Shown in pieces: positions 32,701 through 44,815 of a stretch of DNA of 64,000 nucleotides. The notes under the pieces were generated by a model that saw only the letters and a program-made list of their open reading frames with translations, ran no database searches and had not been told where the DNA came from. The stretch lies in assembly GCA_015680905.1 (NCBI GenBank), contig CM027379.1, positions 90,171,501 through 90,235,500 of the forward strand, given 5' to 3'. Made by a program: the position numbers and the translations under genes. Origin of the DNA: Coptis chinensis (lineage: Eukaryota > Streptophyta > Magnoliopsida > Ranunculales > Ranunculaceae). Each line of letters opens with the position of its first letter. The stretch's first letter is position 1.

Positions 32701-32820
32701 CTAGATGTTCTGGATCAAGTTATGCATGAGTGACAAGAGAATAATGATAAACACTGTTATCACGATTAATGTGATAGCCCATTCTCGTTGCTCCTTTTCC
32801 CATCGTTCTAGTTTATTCAT
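32701..32820 (-). CDS. B3 micro-protein: 39-residue single-pass membrane protein
   Basis: Open frame of 39 codons plus stop. N-terminus MNKLERWEKEQREWAIT, then hydrophobic LIVITVFIIILLSLM and tail HNLIQNI. Same length and layout as the B1 protein at 12999-13118; shared residues include E8, K9, Q11, R12, V23-F24-I25, L29-L30, M32-H33-N34, Q37-N38-I39. The frame looks whole although the surrounding element is heavily broken. TATAAATA lies 81-88 nt upstream. Confidence 0.65.
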   Translation of the reverse strand: MNKLERWEKEQREWAITLIVITVFIIILLSLMHNLIQNI

Positions 32821-32900
32821 TATTGTCAAGAAATTGAAAATTTGTGAAGAAGAAGTTGTGAAGATTGAGAAGGAATGAGTGAAAGAGGAAAGGAGAGTTG

Positions 32901-32908
32901 TATTTATA
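32901..32908 (-). promoter_or_regulatory. TATA box upstream of B3 micro-protein
   Basis: Minus strand GTTATAAATACAACTC, followed by a CTTTCAC-rich leader as in B1. Confidence 0.6.
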
Positions 32909-33365
32909 ACTTGGTTTTCGACCGTTGGGCATGTGACCGTTTGGATCAGTCCGTTGGGTTACGACCGTTGGGGGCTTTTGAGAGTAGGCCCAATGAATCA
33001 AGGAGCAAACTCATATTTTTGAAAGTACTATATTCAAGATAACATAAATAATTTCTCATTTAAACCGTTGCGGAGATACAAAATTATGAGAAATCAACCG
33101 ATATATAATAATTTAGCACTAAAAAATAAAAATGCAATGCATTGGGAAATAAATGACATAGTCATTTCTAAACCAAAGAAAATAGCGACTCTTGGGAATC
33201 CTCAGGGTTAGCGTAAGATGAACCCGGTTTCTACGCCTTCTACCACTTTACCTAACTTCAGCCGAAATGACCGGGGGGAATGTGGCCTATAGATCAGAAA
33301 GTAACCGATCTTGAATTGCTGCTGATTAGCCATCATGGGTCTCAGGAATTGGCCTTGGCGATTTC

Positions 33366-34287
33366 TCATTTCTTACCGAATTCATTCGGGGAAGTAATCA
33401 TCTCTTCTTGGCGAAGAAACATCCCCGCTGCGATACTAGAATTCATGTTCCCAAGGCATCCATGGGGAGTATTGATTCGGTAGATGGTATCTTCATTAAA
33501 ACAGTCCAGTGGTGAAGGCGGAGGAGGAGGTACGTTATCATGCTCAATGTCATCTCTAGCTACCACTGGGTCCCAATGGTCTAAAACACAAGTCTCAAAA
33601 ATTCCAAAATTCTCGAAAAGACCTTGTTTCAATGAAAGGAGTAGCAGATCGAACCCTAAGTTAAGCATAAGCCGAGTAACAAGTACAGCAAGAAGAGCTG
33701 ACCTATTTGACGCCGGGTCGTGAAGAATATGGCCCGAAGTGGACCATACAGAAAAGTGTGCTTCCTCTCCGTAGGATCCATGAGGGTGCAAGAAAGTCTT
33801 GTTCACGTCGACGCCTTTGAAGTTCCAACGATTCCAATGGCAACCATCGAAAGTGACGGCTAATTGGTTACGCCCGGCGAATCTTCGGTACACGCCTTGA
33901 TTCGAGCCGCTGTTGTACTCCCCAAGAAGCGTGTCAAACATCAAATCCTCGTGGTCGGATACTCGGACAATAACGGGTAAATGGGGCTATCGAGTTAATC
34001 GGAAGGCTGCAGATTGAAATCAACTCCGCCGTGAGTTCACGTTCCATCCCATCCGGCCGTAATCCAAAATTCGCCACCCAGAAACCTCCATTATTATAAA
34101 ATTTCAACACCAATTCTTCGGAATATTGAGCTGGGATTCGATGCAATAGATATTCCCACTCTCTACTTTCAATTTCCTCATCAAAAATGGGTGAAACATC
34201 CCTAATTATGTAGATTTTGAAATTTCTCTCGACCGTAATTCGCCTTCGTATGCCATGGCGCGTATAATTTAGATTTTGATGGTGCAA
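33366..34287 (-). pseudogene. B3 ORF1: extra paralogue of the plant-transposon-associated domain
   Basis: Minus strand. The first open part shows FDEEIESREWEYLLHRIPAQ, YSEELVLKFYNNGGF, LTAELISICSLPIN. The second has NQLAVTFDGCHWNRWNF, SGHILHDPASN, LLAVLVTRLMLNLGFDLL and a Pro-rich acidic stretch (DNVPPPPPSP). The ELVLxFYxN...IxxxLPI pattern and the VLVTRLM block align with ORF2 of the same element, so ORF1 and ORF2 look like diverged paralogues. B1 and its duplicate lack it. Broken. Function unknown. Confidence 0.58.
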
Positions 34288-35759
34288 ATATCAAGAGGAG
34301 GTGGAGGAGGTGGTGTTGTACGGAGGAAGGGGTTGAGGTTGGTGGAGTTTGGCAGCCGGCGCCGGTCGAATTCTCTATTTGGTATGCCGTGCTGAGTGGA
34401 TGGTGAGGGACCAAGATCCGTTTTTTGTGGAAGAAGAAATGAGGGGGGTGGACGCGTGGGTGCCCCGCGCGTGGGCTTTGTACCCGGATCTTGGGTTTTT
34501 GGGTCGGGTCAAAATTTTGGCCCAAGTACAAATGAATTACAGAAATTCCTCTTATGTCCCGAAAAGTTCCGAAATTTCAAACGTGGAAATTTGATTCGTT
34601 TTCAACTCCGAATTTAGCGGATGAGATATCAAACGATCAAGTATTAAAATGCCATCCACTAGAATATGAAAAATCACATTCAAAATTTTTTTTTTTTTTT
34701 TTTAAACAATCTTTGGTTTTTATTTATTTATCCTTTATATACAAATGTACAAGTCGAGAAGAACGTGTCAACAACACCGGAAATCCAAATAAAACAACAC
34801 ATCACAAACAGCTTAACTCAGGCAACTTTCATGTGGAACTCCGGGTGAACCTTAATCCAGCCGTGATTGTGGTTTATCCTTTATGTTTGGGGCCTGGGGT
34901 TTAGGATCGGTATTCATCCTCGACCAATGTGCAATGGTCTAATAATAATATTACCCTTAGTACATATGGTATAGCCTCAAACCGCCCAAACAAATCACAT
35001 AGAAAACGGAATGGGGTTGGCTGGGGAATCCATTGCCGCATTTAACTATGAAATATCCGATGGTGCATATCACGACTCTCTTTGGGCACCATGTTGGGTG
35101 CTAATAACACAAAACGTGTATATACATGTTGTCTTTTAACGCCGATTTTAACGCCGAGTCTTTTAACAAGATCCTCAAGCAAATGTGAGTCTTTTAACGC
35201 CGATCCTCAAGACGTGAATGTGAGTCTTTTAACGCCGATCCTCAAGGCGAATCCCAACCTCGGGGAGCAGCGGACGACGATTTAAGTTTATCTGTTGGCT
35301 GGTGTCGGACAATAATATACCTTATACCCGCTCATCTTCCGGATAAAAGATCAAGACCGACAGAAAGGAGTTTGACGGTTCATACACCACCCCATCCTTT
35401 TCGCCGCCGCAAAAAACAAAAGTACTACGCACCATTACCAATTGAGATGGGTGAGATTTGGACCAAATGACGAGTTGGAGTTAGGAGGAAAGAGAATAGA
35501 AAAGCGGAGGAGAAAGAAGGAGTTGAAATTTTGGTACCCATTGTTTTCTTTGAGGCACGTTTGCTTTCGATTATCGAGAAGACATTTATACAGGGCCAAG
35601 TAGAGTTTTCGCGGACTAAGGTTCCTGGCGCTTGCAACCACACACTCTAAGCGAATTTTAGAAAGAAAATAGAAGAGGCCCGGCTACCCTAATGGCATAC
35701 TTTTCCCTGTTTTAAATACATGGAAAGAAGAAACACCAAGCAATCTATTAGTCCGGTAG
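34288..35759 (-). other. B3 post-integrase spacer with tandem repeats
   Basis: No coding region supported. A tandem motif at about 35131-35250 has four units of the GTCTTTTAACGCCGA type, most ending GATCCTCAAG. A T-run at 34688-34702 is followed by TATACAAATGTACAAG, which is also found after integrase in B1 (13424) and its duplicate (48658). Confidence 0.6.
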
Positions 35760-37070
35760 ATCGGATCATCGAGAAGAGTCTCTTCGACATCCGAGAGCTT
35801 TAACTCATGATAATGTTTGCGCTACCGCCATTTACTTGGAATTCGCTACCATCATTTTCGTTGTTCACAGAGATAGCCCCATAAGGGGTGACAACAGAGA
35901 GAAATGAAAGGACCGGACCATCGAAGTTTTTAATTTTCCCCGAAAAATATGTAATCTTGAGTTGTACATCAAAACTTTTTGACCCGACTTTTGAACTTTT
36001 CGCAATATGTGCTTGTCATGCACTCTTTTCATGTTGGCTTTATAGATTTCGGAGAGATCATGCATCACTTCAATTTCCTTAAGCTCATTTAATCGCAATT
36101 TTCTTTTTAGCCATGTTGTTGTTATAATTGAGGCTTTTGATGGCCCATGAGCACGGTGCTCAAGTTCAACCGGCAGATGACAAGGTTTTCCAAAAACGAG
36201 GCGATACGGAGGCACATCCCTATAGGTGTCTTAAAAGCTATTCCTTCAGATGCCCACAAGGCATCGATAATCGTAGAACCAGTCTTTCCTAGAAGGATTG
36301 ACGTTTTTTTCCAAAATGGATTTTATTTCTCGATTAGAGACTTTACTGACCATCGGTTTGAGGATGATACGAGGAGTTGCCACTTTGTCGTGACTCCATA
36401 TTTCTTTACTAATGATTCAAAAATTTTATTGCGTAAATGTTTTCCCCATCACTAATTATAGCTTTGGAACACCAAATCGAGAAAATATTTTCTTTACAAA
36501 CAAAACCACCGCGTTTTATGATCGTTAAGACGACATGCCAATGCCTCAATCCATTTTGACACATAGTCAACTGCTACAAGTATGTATAGGAAGCCATGAG
36601 AATTTGGAAATGGACCCATGAAGTCGATGCCCCATACATCAAAGATTTCCACAATTAGAATTGGATTTAAGGGCATCATATTACGTTGAGTAATGCGACT
36701 TAATTCATTGGCAGCGATTGCATGCTTTGCAATGCTCATGTGCATCTCTAAACAGTGTTGGCCAATAAAAACCACATTGTAGAACCTTGGCCGCAGTTTT
36801 CTTACCACTAAAATGACCACCACAAGATTGTTCATGGCAGAAGGATAACACATCGTCAGTGTTCCCCACCGGAATGCAACGGGCGGATTAGTTGGTCCGA
36901 ACAATACTTGAAGAGTAGGGATCATCCCGAAATAGAATTTCACGGTGGATAAAAACTTTTTTCCGGTCATTACGAGACCAAGATAAAGGAACTTCCTCAG
37001 AACTAAGTAGTTTACTATGTCCCGGTACAAGGGGGACGAAAAATAGAGTACAAGTGTTCATCCGAAAGGA
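35760..37070 (-). pseudogene. B3 integrase
   Basis: Minus strand. [33 protein letters not shown] and [12 protein letters not shown] mark the catalytic core. The tail shows MPPYRLVFGKPCHLPVELEH and MKRVHDKHILRK. Same family as 14379-15560. Multiply broken. Confidence 0.8.
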
Positions 37071-37079
37071 ATCACGATA

Positions 37080-38700
37080 GGTTCGATCGCGATCAACATC
37101 ACCGACAAGTCTTGATAAATGGTCTGCAACCACATTTTCGCTTACCTTTTTATCTCTAATTTCGAGTAAACTCTTGCAAAAGGAGAATCCATCGGATCAA
37201 CCTTTGTTTTGCATCTTTTTTACTAATAGATAACGAAGTGCGCGCATGGTCGATTAGTAGACAATAGTTGGAGAACCCACTAGGTAAGGATCGAAACTTA
37301 TCTAACGCATATACAACGGGCGAGAAACTCTTTCGGTGGTGGTATAGTTTATTGAGCTTCATTAATGGTTTTACTCGCGATAGTAAATGACAAGCGGCTT
37401 ATCTTCTGGCGTTGCCCTAAGTGCAGACTCCAATAGCATAGTCGCCGCGTCACACATTAATTCAAAAGGTTTAGACCAATCAGTGGTGAATTATGGAGCG
37501 GTAGTTAATGCGGTTTTAATACCCTCAAAGGCTTGTTTGCAACTGGAAATTGAAATCAAAAGCGGCATCTTTAAGCAGGATTGGTTAAAGGTCTAGCAAC
37601 CTTTGAGAAATCTTGAATAAATCTCCTATAGAAACTTGCGTGTCCTAAGAATGCGCGAATGTCTCGGCTGTTTTTTGGTATAGGAAGTGAAGCAATTTTT
37701 TCTATCTTAGCTTTTGTCGACTTCGATTCCGTCCTTTGAAACGATATGTCCTAAAACTATTCCTTTAGTAAACCATGAAATGACATTTTTTCCCAATTAA
37801 GAACAAGGTTTTCTCTTCACAACGTGTAAATACTTTTCAAGATTTGATAAACAGCTATCGAAAGAATCTCCATAAATTGAGAAGTCGCCCATGAATACCT
37901 CCATAAACCGTTCAACCATATCGCGAAAATATGAAGCATGCGTGGCGTGAAAAGGAATTTGCAAAGGCCAAAAGTGCATTCGCCTATATGCAAAAGGCAC
38001 CAAACATATGCAAATGTACCAAATGGACTGAGGTGGTCGTTATGACTATCTGAAAATAACCGAATAACCATCAAGAAAGCAAGGAATAACCATCAAAAAC
38101 GCTAATAAGCATGACGGCTAACGCGTTGGAAATCGATCTCGATGAATGGAAGTGGAAAGTGATTTCACAGTGGCGGCATTCAATGCATATTCGCCATTTT
38201 ATCGGGATACGCGGCGAAATGCATTCATCTTTATCATTTTGCACAAACCGGTAATGCCAGATTTCTTTGGAACTACGTTAATGCAGGGACTCACCCAAAC
38301 ACTATCGGAGATAGGGTAAATAATACCGCATCTAGTAATTTTAACACTTCCTCTGACCACATCTTTCATGGTAGGGTTTAGAACCAGTGGTTCACGCGAC
38401 GTCTTTGCATTTTCTTCGGTGTATGCGATGGGTGCACACATTAGGTTCAATGCCTTTAATGTCATCTAGGGACCATCCAATAGCGTAATCCATGTTGTTG
38501 AATGACATTAATTAAACGAAGCTTCGATCGCCGGTTAATTTTGAAGAAATAATAACCGGGTGACCACCATCAAGATCAAGTATGCATTATTTTAATTCCG
38601 GCGAAGTGGTTTTAATTCGTAGGGGCTGAGCTGGTATTAAAGATTCTTGAGGAAGATCATCATCCATGTAGTAAACGATTGATGATCATCCAGGTTACTT
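37080..38700 (-). pseudogene. B3 reverse transcriptase and RNase H
   Basis: RNase H (37156-37480) and RT (about 37680-38600) segments are recognised by alignment with B1 15720-17301. Examples are RMLHIFAIW, DIVERF-like and DFSIYGDSFDSCLSN stretches, and the ISDSVWVSP lead-in. Heavily broken. Confidence 0.75.
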
Positions 38701-38779
38701 GACATGTTGTTGTAGGGTCAAATAATGGTGCCGACTCTAATAACTCATTTACTTAGCAGGTATAATCATCGCCCTCAAA

Positions 38780-39440
38780 CTTCAGTCGCTAAAAGGAAAG
38801 AAATCGGTACACTTCATCTTGAGGAAAAGAGTTTGTAAAATACTGGAATGGAATCTTTGTCAACCCCGCTAACCCCTCACCATCAATGTCGCTCGAAGTT
38901 GTTTCATCAACTTGAACACATTCACCTCGACCGAAAGATTTCGGCGACATGGTCATGGAACCATCTCGACAATTAATAAGAGCATTAGCAAAGGGCAAGG
39001 AACGGACGCCCTAAGATGATAGGAATGGAATCACATGCAACCTCAGATCCAAAATAACAAAGTCTACGGGATAGAAGAAATCTTGGACTTTTACAAGGGG
39101 CGTTTTCCACAATTCCTTTTGGATACTTTATGGAACGACCGCTAACCGTAGAGTCATGGTGGTAGGTTTAAGTTCATGAAGACCTAGTTGTTTAAATAAA
39201 TAATATGGAAGTAAGTTCACACTCAGCTCCTAGGTCTAGTAGAAAGCAAAGAGTCGTGTATTTGTCACCTAAGGTGCATGGAACCGTTGGTCTACCAGTG
39301 GTCTTTGTATTTTACTATACCATTGTGGTTCTGTGAATGGAGGAAACCGCTCAGATGAGGAACGCTTTGTTGAGGAACATTAGTTCTTTTTTTGTGGTGC
39401 ACATATCTTTTCGTAAATTTTGCATGTTTTGGTAATAATT
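38780..39440 (-). pseudogene. B3 protease
   Basis: Aligned to B1 protease. The ANALINCRDGSMTMS end and the upstream YPKGIVE-type block can be seen. Broken. Confidence 0.7.
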
Positions 39441-41290
39441 TTAAGGCATCGAAAAAAGGTAAGTTTATTGTTAAATTTTGAAAAGTCTCTCGAATTTCAC
39501 GACAAAATTGTCATCGAGGTTTATTCTTTGCTAAAGCGGCCGAAAAAGTGCCTTAGGCGGAATTTGGCAAAGGGGTCTACTTGCTTGTTTCCTACATCTG
39601 AGGTGTTGACTTTGTTGTATCCGGGGAATCTTCCCGTAGGTTCATTATTAGAAATAGATTCCTTGGAACCCCTGTTCTTTTGGTTGATTATCCGCATAAT
39701 GATCGATTGTTCCACGCTTTTTTTCAGATCGTAGAGTAGTGATTGCATGCACCTCACCTTGGTTTGGTGGTGCTTGTATGCGTGGGCATCGGGTCACCAA
39801 AGGTCGCGGGTTTGCCGGTTTAGTGGTTTGAACCGCCAGGCAGAAACACGCCTTTCTCGACTTTTTTTTCGCTAATTGTCGAAGTGATTGTTGGATAGAC
39901 GCTAAAATTTGAGACCTTGGTTCATGTAAGCCTAGGAAAGTCTCATTTGTCCTATCCGTGAATGGTTGGGCGCAGGTTGTGCAACGGGTAGTAGTTCGAT
40001 TATTGCTTAGAAGTTGTTGATTATAGTTGGGATTTGGATTAATTTGGAACAAGGTCGCGGTTGGTCCGATAATTAGCATTAGAATTATTTTGAAATCGAC
40101 CTTGTTGGTATTGGTTGATTATTTCCTTGGCGGTATGGAATAAAATTATCGGGTAGGTCTAACAGGTTGATTAGCCAAAAGCAGAGGAGCCCCCATTTGT
40201 TGGTTATTTTGACGCCAAAGAGAAATTCGGATGTTGTCTCCACGGTGCATTGGGAATGTTGAATGCACATGCCTCCTCCGCTTTGTTGAAAGGGGAAACA
40301 TATAACAAAGGACAATATGCATCGGGATGATCGACTAAGACAAAGGACACAAGGAGTGGTGTCAACGCTCATGACCGGTTTTGGTAGTTGATCGCTTATT
40401 TGAACTGCAAGGGCATCTACTTTTTAGTTAGGGATTCTATCAAATTTTTTATTTCAGATCGGGTTTTACCTCAAAAATAGATGTGGCTTTTGTAATGATC
40501 CTTTGATGATCTAGACGGCTCCGGTGTTACCCGAAGGTGTACCTTTTTTTCGCTTGTTTTTCAAGAAAAGTATAAGCTTCAAGAGCTCTTTGTCCATGAA
40601 GCAACCTCCGTTCATTATATCAAGAGTTTCTTTTTGATGATCGCATTGCACCATTAATGAAGCGAACAAGAACGACTTTTTTTCTAGTGGTGAGGACATT
40701 CTAACGTAAGATCGTAAGAAAACGACTCCACGCTTCCGTAAAAGGATTCATGAGGATTTTAACGGAAGAATTGAATTTTTCAAGATTTCGGTTTTTTTCT
40801 TCGAGTGTAAACTGAACATAAAAGCTTGAACTAGTTTATTCCATGTGTCTATGGATCGTGATTGTTGTCCCGCTAGCCGATTGATGCTTTTCGCTAAAGT
40901 GAATGGAAACAAAGCGGCAAGAGTTGTTCCTTAGAGATCACCGATGATGAAATGTTGTTGCCACTTGTTGGAAGTCACGAAGATGATTGCGGTTTTTTCG
41001 CTCCAAACCATGATATATTGGTAACAAACCGAAGACGTTTGGTGGGATACTTAAAATCACCGACAATGTCCTCAAGTTTAATGAGGAAGAAGGTCCTTCC
41101 TCAGAATGCAAAGATAGAAGTCGAAAAGGGCTTCTTCAACGGGTGGAGGATCGTCTACCATAATGACGAAGTTGATGGCGGCGAAGGATCGCGGATGAAG
41201 GTAATTAGCGTAAGAAGACAATTTTTATGTGAGAACTTACGCAATTTCTTATCGATTTTTTCGACGATAGGTTTTGTTCAATTTCTTTAG
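39441..41290 (-). pseudogene. B3 gag
   Basis: The 3' part aligns with B1 gag (HHQKETLDIMNGGCFMDKEL; CVLCLSRSSRC zinc-like region; Gln/Asn-rich tract). The part from about 40740 to 41290 has no B1 counterpart in the window because B2 cut B1 there. Too damaged to place the start codon. Confidence 0.65.
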
Positions 41291-42978
41291 TGGAACTGGA
41301 CTTTAATCTCATGCAAGCATAAAATTAGATCTAACTTACGGAAGGAATTATGAGGACTCGAATTTTATTATTATCTTAAGCATTAGGGTTGAACAACATA
41401 TGCCTAAGCCGGCCGCTAACGTAAGAAGTGAAGCTAGGAATACGTGTGCATAAACCAACGACCGGGTCACAAAGATAGATATGAGGAGGATTTTCGCGTG
41501 CAAAGCACTCCGTTCTAATTAAGTAACCTCAATCTTTCAAGTTTCCTAGACACCATTGGAATATGATTAAGATTTATGGAATTAAAATTTATGCAAAGGT
41601 GGTATTAAATTAATTTTAATTTAATTTAATTTAATTTATTTAATTTAATTTTTTTTTTTAAGATTTATGCAAGGTTTAAAAATACAAACATACAAAACAC
41701 GATCTACTCATACAATACTAGAGTGCAAGAGCATGTGAAGGTATTTTCATACACGATAGCTATCTTAATAGCAAACTTAGGTCATCGATAAATATTTCCA
41801 TATCGCACAGGGCAAATATACATCAAGAATACGTGATATGTGCGCTAATTTGTAAATCGATATTAACGTAAATGTATATCAACAAGAATGCTTAATTTGA
41901 ATCACCATACCTATCTAAATACATTAGCATACCTAATACAAGATACACATGCCAGAATAGATGACAAAACTAAACATGCAAAGTTTTATACCTAAACTAA
42001 AATATGACTCTTTGTATTGCATAATAAATCGATTTCGACAATACTCATTGAGATTAATGTCCCATAGAGAGCAGCCTTTTACCCCAGGGGTTTAGAAACA
42101 ACTTACCCAACTAAGATTTTAACCTCGCTGAATGTTCTCCCTTTCTTTGACAAAATCGACATATTAGACAATACCGTTAATGATATATGAGAGAAATATC
42201 AAACATTTAACAAGCAACATTTATAATGCGAAAGACATATACCCATGCAATACAATACCATTAATATGTAAATATACATTCATATGCAATTCATGTCCGC
42301 AGTAATCGTGATATAAATATTTACCTGTGATAATTAATTTGATTCATGCATAATTCGAGGCTAAAGCTTAAATAATAATCCATAAATTTTTCCTAATACT
42401 ATATACATATGGCATACATGCAGAAAAAACATAATAATAATAATATAAATAAATTACAATAATACTGAAATTTGAAACTTTGAAGCTTCCGCTGTTGCCA
42501 AAGATATTGAAAACAGACGCTTGATCCGTCATTACGCGATTAATCCCAAAGGATTATCGAATTTTTCGATGCTTGGACCAAATATTTAGGCACGAAAAGG
42601 ATCAAGGTGGATCGAGATGATGCCGTGTGGCTGAAAAATGAGCAATAACGAAGAAATTCACCCGAGGACGCTGGTCTCAGCGCCGCGACTCCACCCAAGA
42701 CGCTTTGGTCTTTTTTTTTTCAAAATGACTTCGGTAATTTTCAATAAGTCTTATAATTTGCTAAAATGATGTTTCCCAGTCCTAACTTTTGGAACCCTGG
42801 CGGTGAACGAATTTTTTTTAGCGATTAAAAGGTTGTTCATGAGGCAAAAAATACTAAAAAAATGAAAAAAACGTAAAACAACCAAGCGTAAAGAAAGAAA
42901 AGAGATGGGGGTTCCCCCTTGATGCAACTTTCGATCTTTGTAGCCCAAGTTCTATGGCTTTAGAACAGCTTGCCAGCC
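41291..42978 (-). other. B3 5' leader
   Basis: Non-coding, 1.7 kb, with an (AATTT)n-like run at about 41607-41655. Ends at TGGCTGGCAAGC (minus strand), three bases from the LTR end, where a primer-binding site is expected; it is a weak match to the Athila-type site. Confidence 0.6.
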
Positions 42979-42981
42979 ATT

Positions 42982-44416
42982 TGATATTAGCTTGGAGAAT
43001 ACTACTTAGAGATTTGAACTCTAAGTTTAATGTAAGTTAAATCCGCGTACCTTTACTCCACGATCTTCGTTGAGTAGAAGTTAGAATAAGGATTCGAACT
43101 ACCTAAAGTATAGAAACAACTACAAATGGATGTTACAAAAAAGGAACTAAGGAGTAAGGTTATAATGCTAGATTTTTTCATAACAAACATTAAACATTAA
43201 GAAAATTTAAGATTTGAAAACATGCACTTAAACAAAATTCAAATTACTAAAAAGAAAGTGGAGAGTTAATCCTCCTCATGTGAAACTATCATTAGTTGTT
43301 TATTTGAAAAATGTTTTGATTCTTCCTAGACTCATAGACAAGTCCCTAATGGAAAAATAAATTGATCCCCAAGATGCATGGCTCACTTCAAGAGCTCATA
43401 CATGTTAGCAGTGAAACCAAACAATGACTTATCTCTAAGCTCATTGTTTGATTTCTAACTAGACACTACACCAACTATCATTTTGGGATAGGATGTAGTG
43501 TTAGTTGTTCATCCTAAAACCTACCAAACTCACAACCAATGTTTTCCCTCACACGAGTTGGATTAACTCCCCAAAGGGAAGTTAGCTCATGATCCTCGGG
43601 ACAAGGACTTATGAACTAATAAAACTCCAAAGAGAAAAGAGAGAGAGAGAGAAGAATTAACAACAACCAAACTCACTTCTATTATTTCTAGAAGAACAAA
43701 GTGTTCTCCATTAAAACTATTACAAGCTTTTGCAAAATAAAATCAAAAAAACTTACTTCTCATTTTCACTAAGGAACTAAAATAATGTCATGCGAGGAAA
43801 ATAAGTCAAGGGAGTAAATGGAGTATCCCCCATTTGTCTAATTTCTTCTCCATTTGAGAGAAATCTCATTTCCTCCCACGTGAATTATCAAACCACATTG
43901 ATTCATTTTTATCTACCACATTAAAACAAAGTGACACCTTGCCTTTTTCACTATTAACACCTAATCTAATTTATTACATGCAAGGTGTCAACTTTGCACC
44001 AATAATTTGTTATCTTTGTCTTGACATGCTCCATGATTGATGACTATCCAATCTTGTGGCCCTCAAAGATAATGGGTCCATGTCCCGGGCTAAGGCCCCG
44101 GTGATTTCGGCAAGTTTTATTAACCCGCTTATTAGGTAGAGTTCATCGCCTTCGATTATCGAAAGCAGCTCTCTTGTCGATTCGAGTCCCCGGTTCGAGA
44201 GGTAGGAGCTTTGGAAGTACGATGCTTCTACGGATTTGAGAAAATTCATATATACGCCGTTCCTAAATTGCTTTTATTGCAGTTTAACCAATATTTCCAT
44301 GTTTACCAAAATACCCCAAAAGTATGAAAACATATTTATTTCATGATTATTAAACACATAATGAACCAAATTTATATGTCTCAACGGGTTCATAACAATA
44401 CACTTTGCGCTTATCG
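42982..44416 (-). repeat. 5' LTR of B3
   Basis: About 1435 bp, matching 26466-27908. The plus-strand right end reads GCTTATC and then runs directly into element D. Confidence 0.85.
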
Positions 44417-44420
44417 CTTC

Positions 44421-44815
44421 ATCAAAAGACTCCTACAATTACAATATCATCGAGGCAGGAGAAGCAAAAAACCTAATTAAACGGCTTGACCGAGATTCGA
44501 GTGATGCTTATGATCTCAAATCCCACAAAGCTAATATGAAAAGAAGTGCATGACAAGCACATTTTGGCGTAGTAAGGATTTTAAAAATCGGGCCAAAAGT
44601 TTTCACGGCATTAACCCGTGATTACACATTTTTCCCCGTAAATTGAAACACTATGGTCCGGTCCTTTCATCAGGTCGTACCGCGGAAACATTATGGGCAC
44701 CCATTTGCTTAATCCACAAGATAATGACTTCAAGTCAATGGACAATGCCTAAAAACATTACCAACGACGCTGTTGAATGCCTGGAAACTTCTTCAGATCG
44801 GCCTACACATTGCAG
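44421..44815 (+). pseudogene. Integrase C-terminal fragment in D
   Basis: Plus-strand relative of 14379-14760: CATCAAAAG start of the 'AIKSLNYN' region, the KANMKR and HDKHIL-type segments, the CGGTCCTTTCAT (GPF) block and the final QWTMPKNI-like end. Broken. Confidence 0.7.

Larger units (their letters stand above)
26466..44416 (-). mobile_element. Element B3: long autonomous-type Athila-like element with extra 3' genes
   Basis: About 18 kb on the minus strand, with a LTR pair (26466-27908 and 42982-44416). Order from its 5' end: LTR, leader, gag, protease, RT/RNase H, integrase, ORF1, micro-protein, ORF2, ORF3, long 3' tail, polypurine tract, LTR. It is inserted in A' gag. The left flank is the expected A' sequence; the right flank is unrelated D sequence, so the two flanks do not match. 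Coding regions are broken many times, and part of the divergence may be consensus error. Confidence 0.82.
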
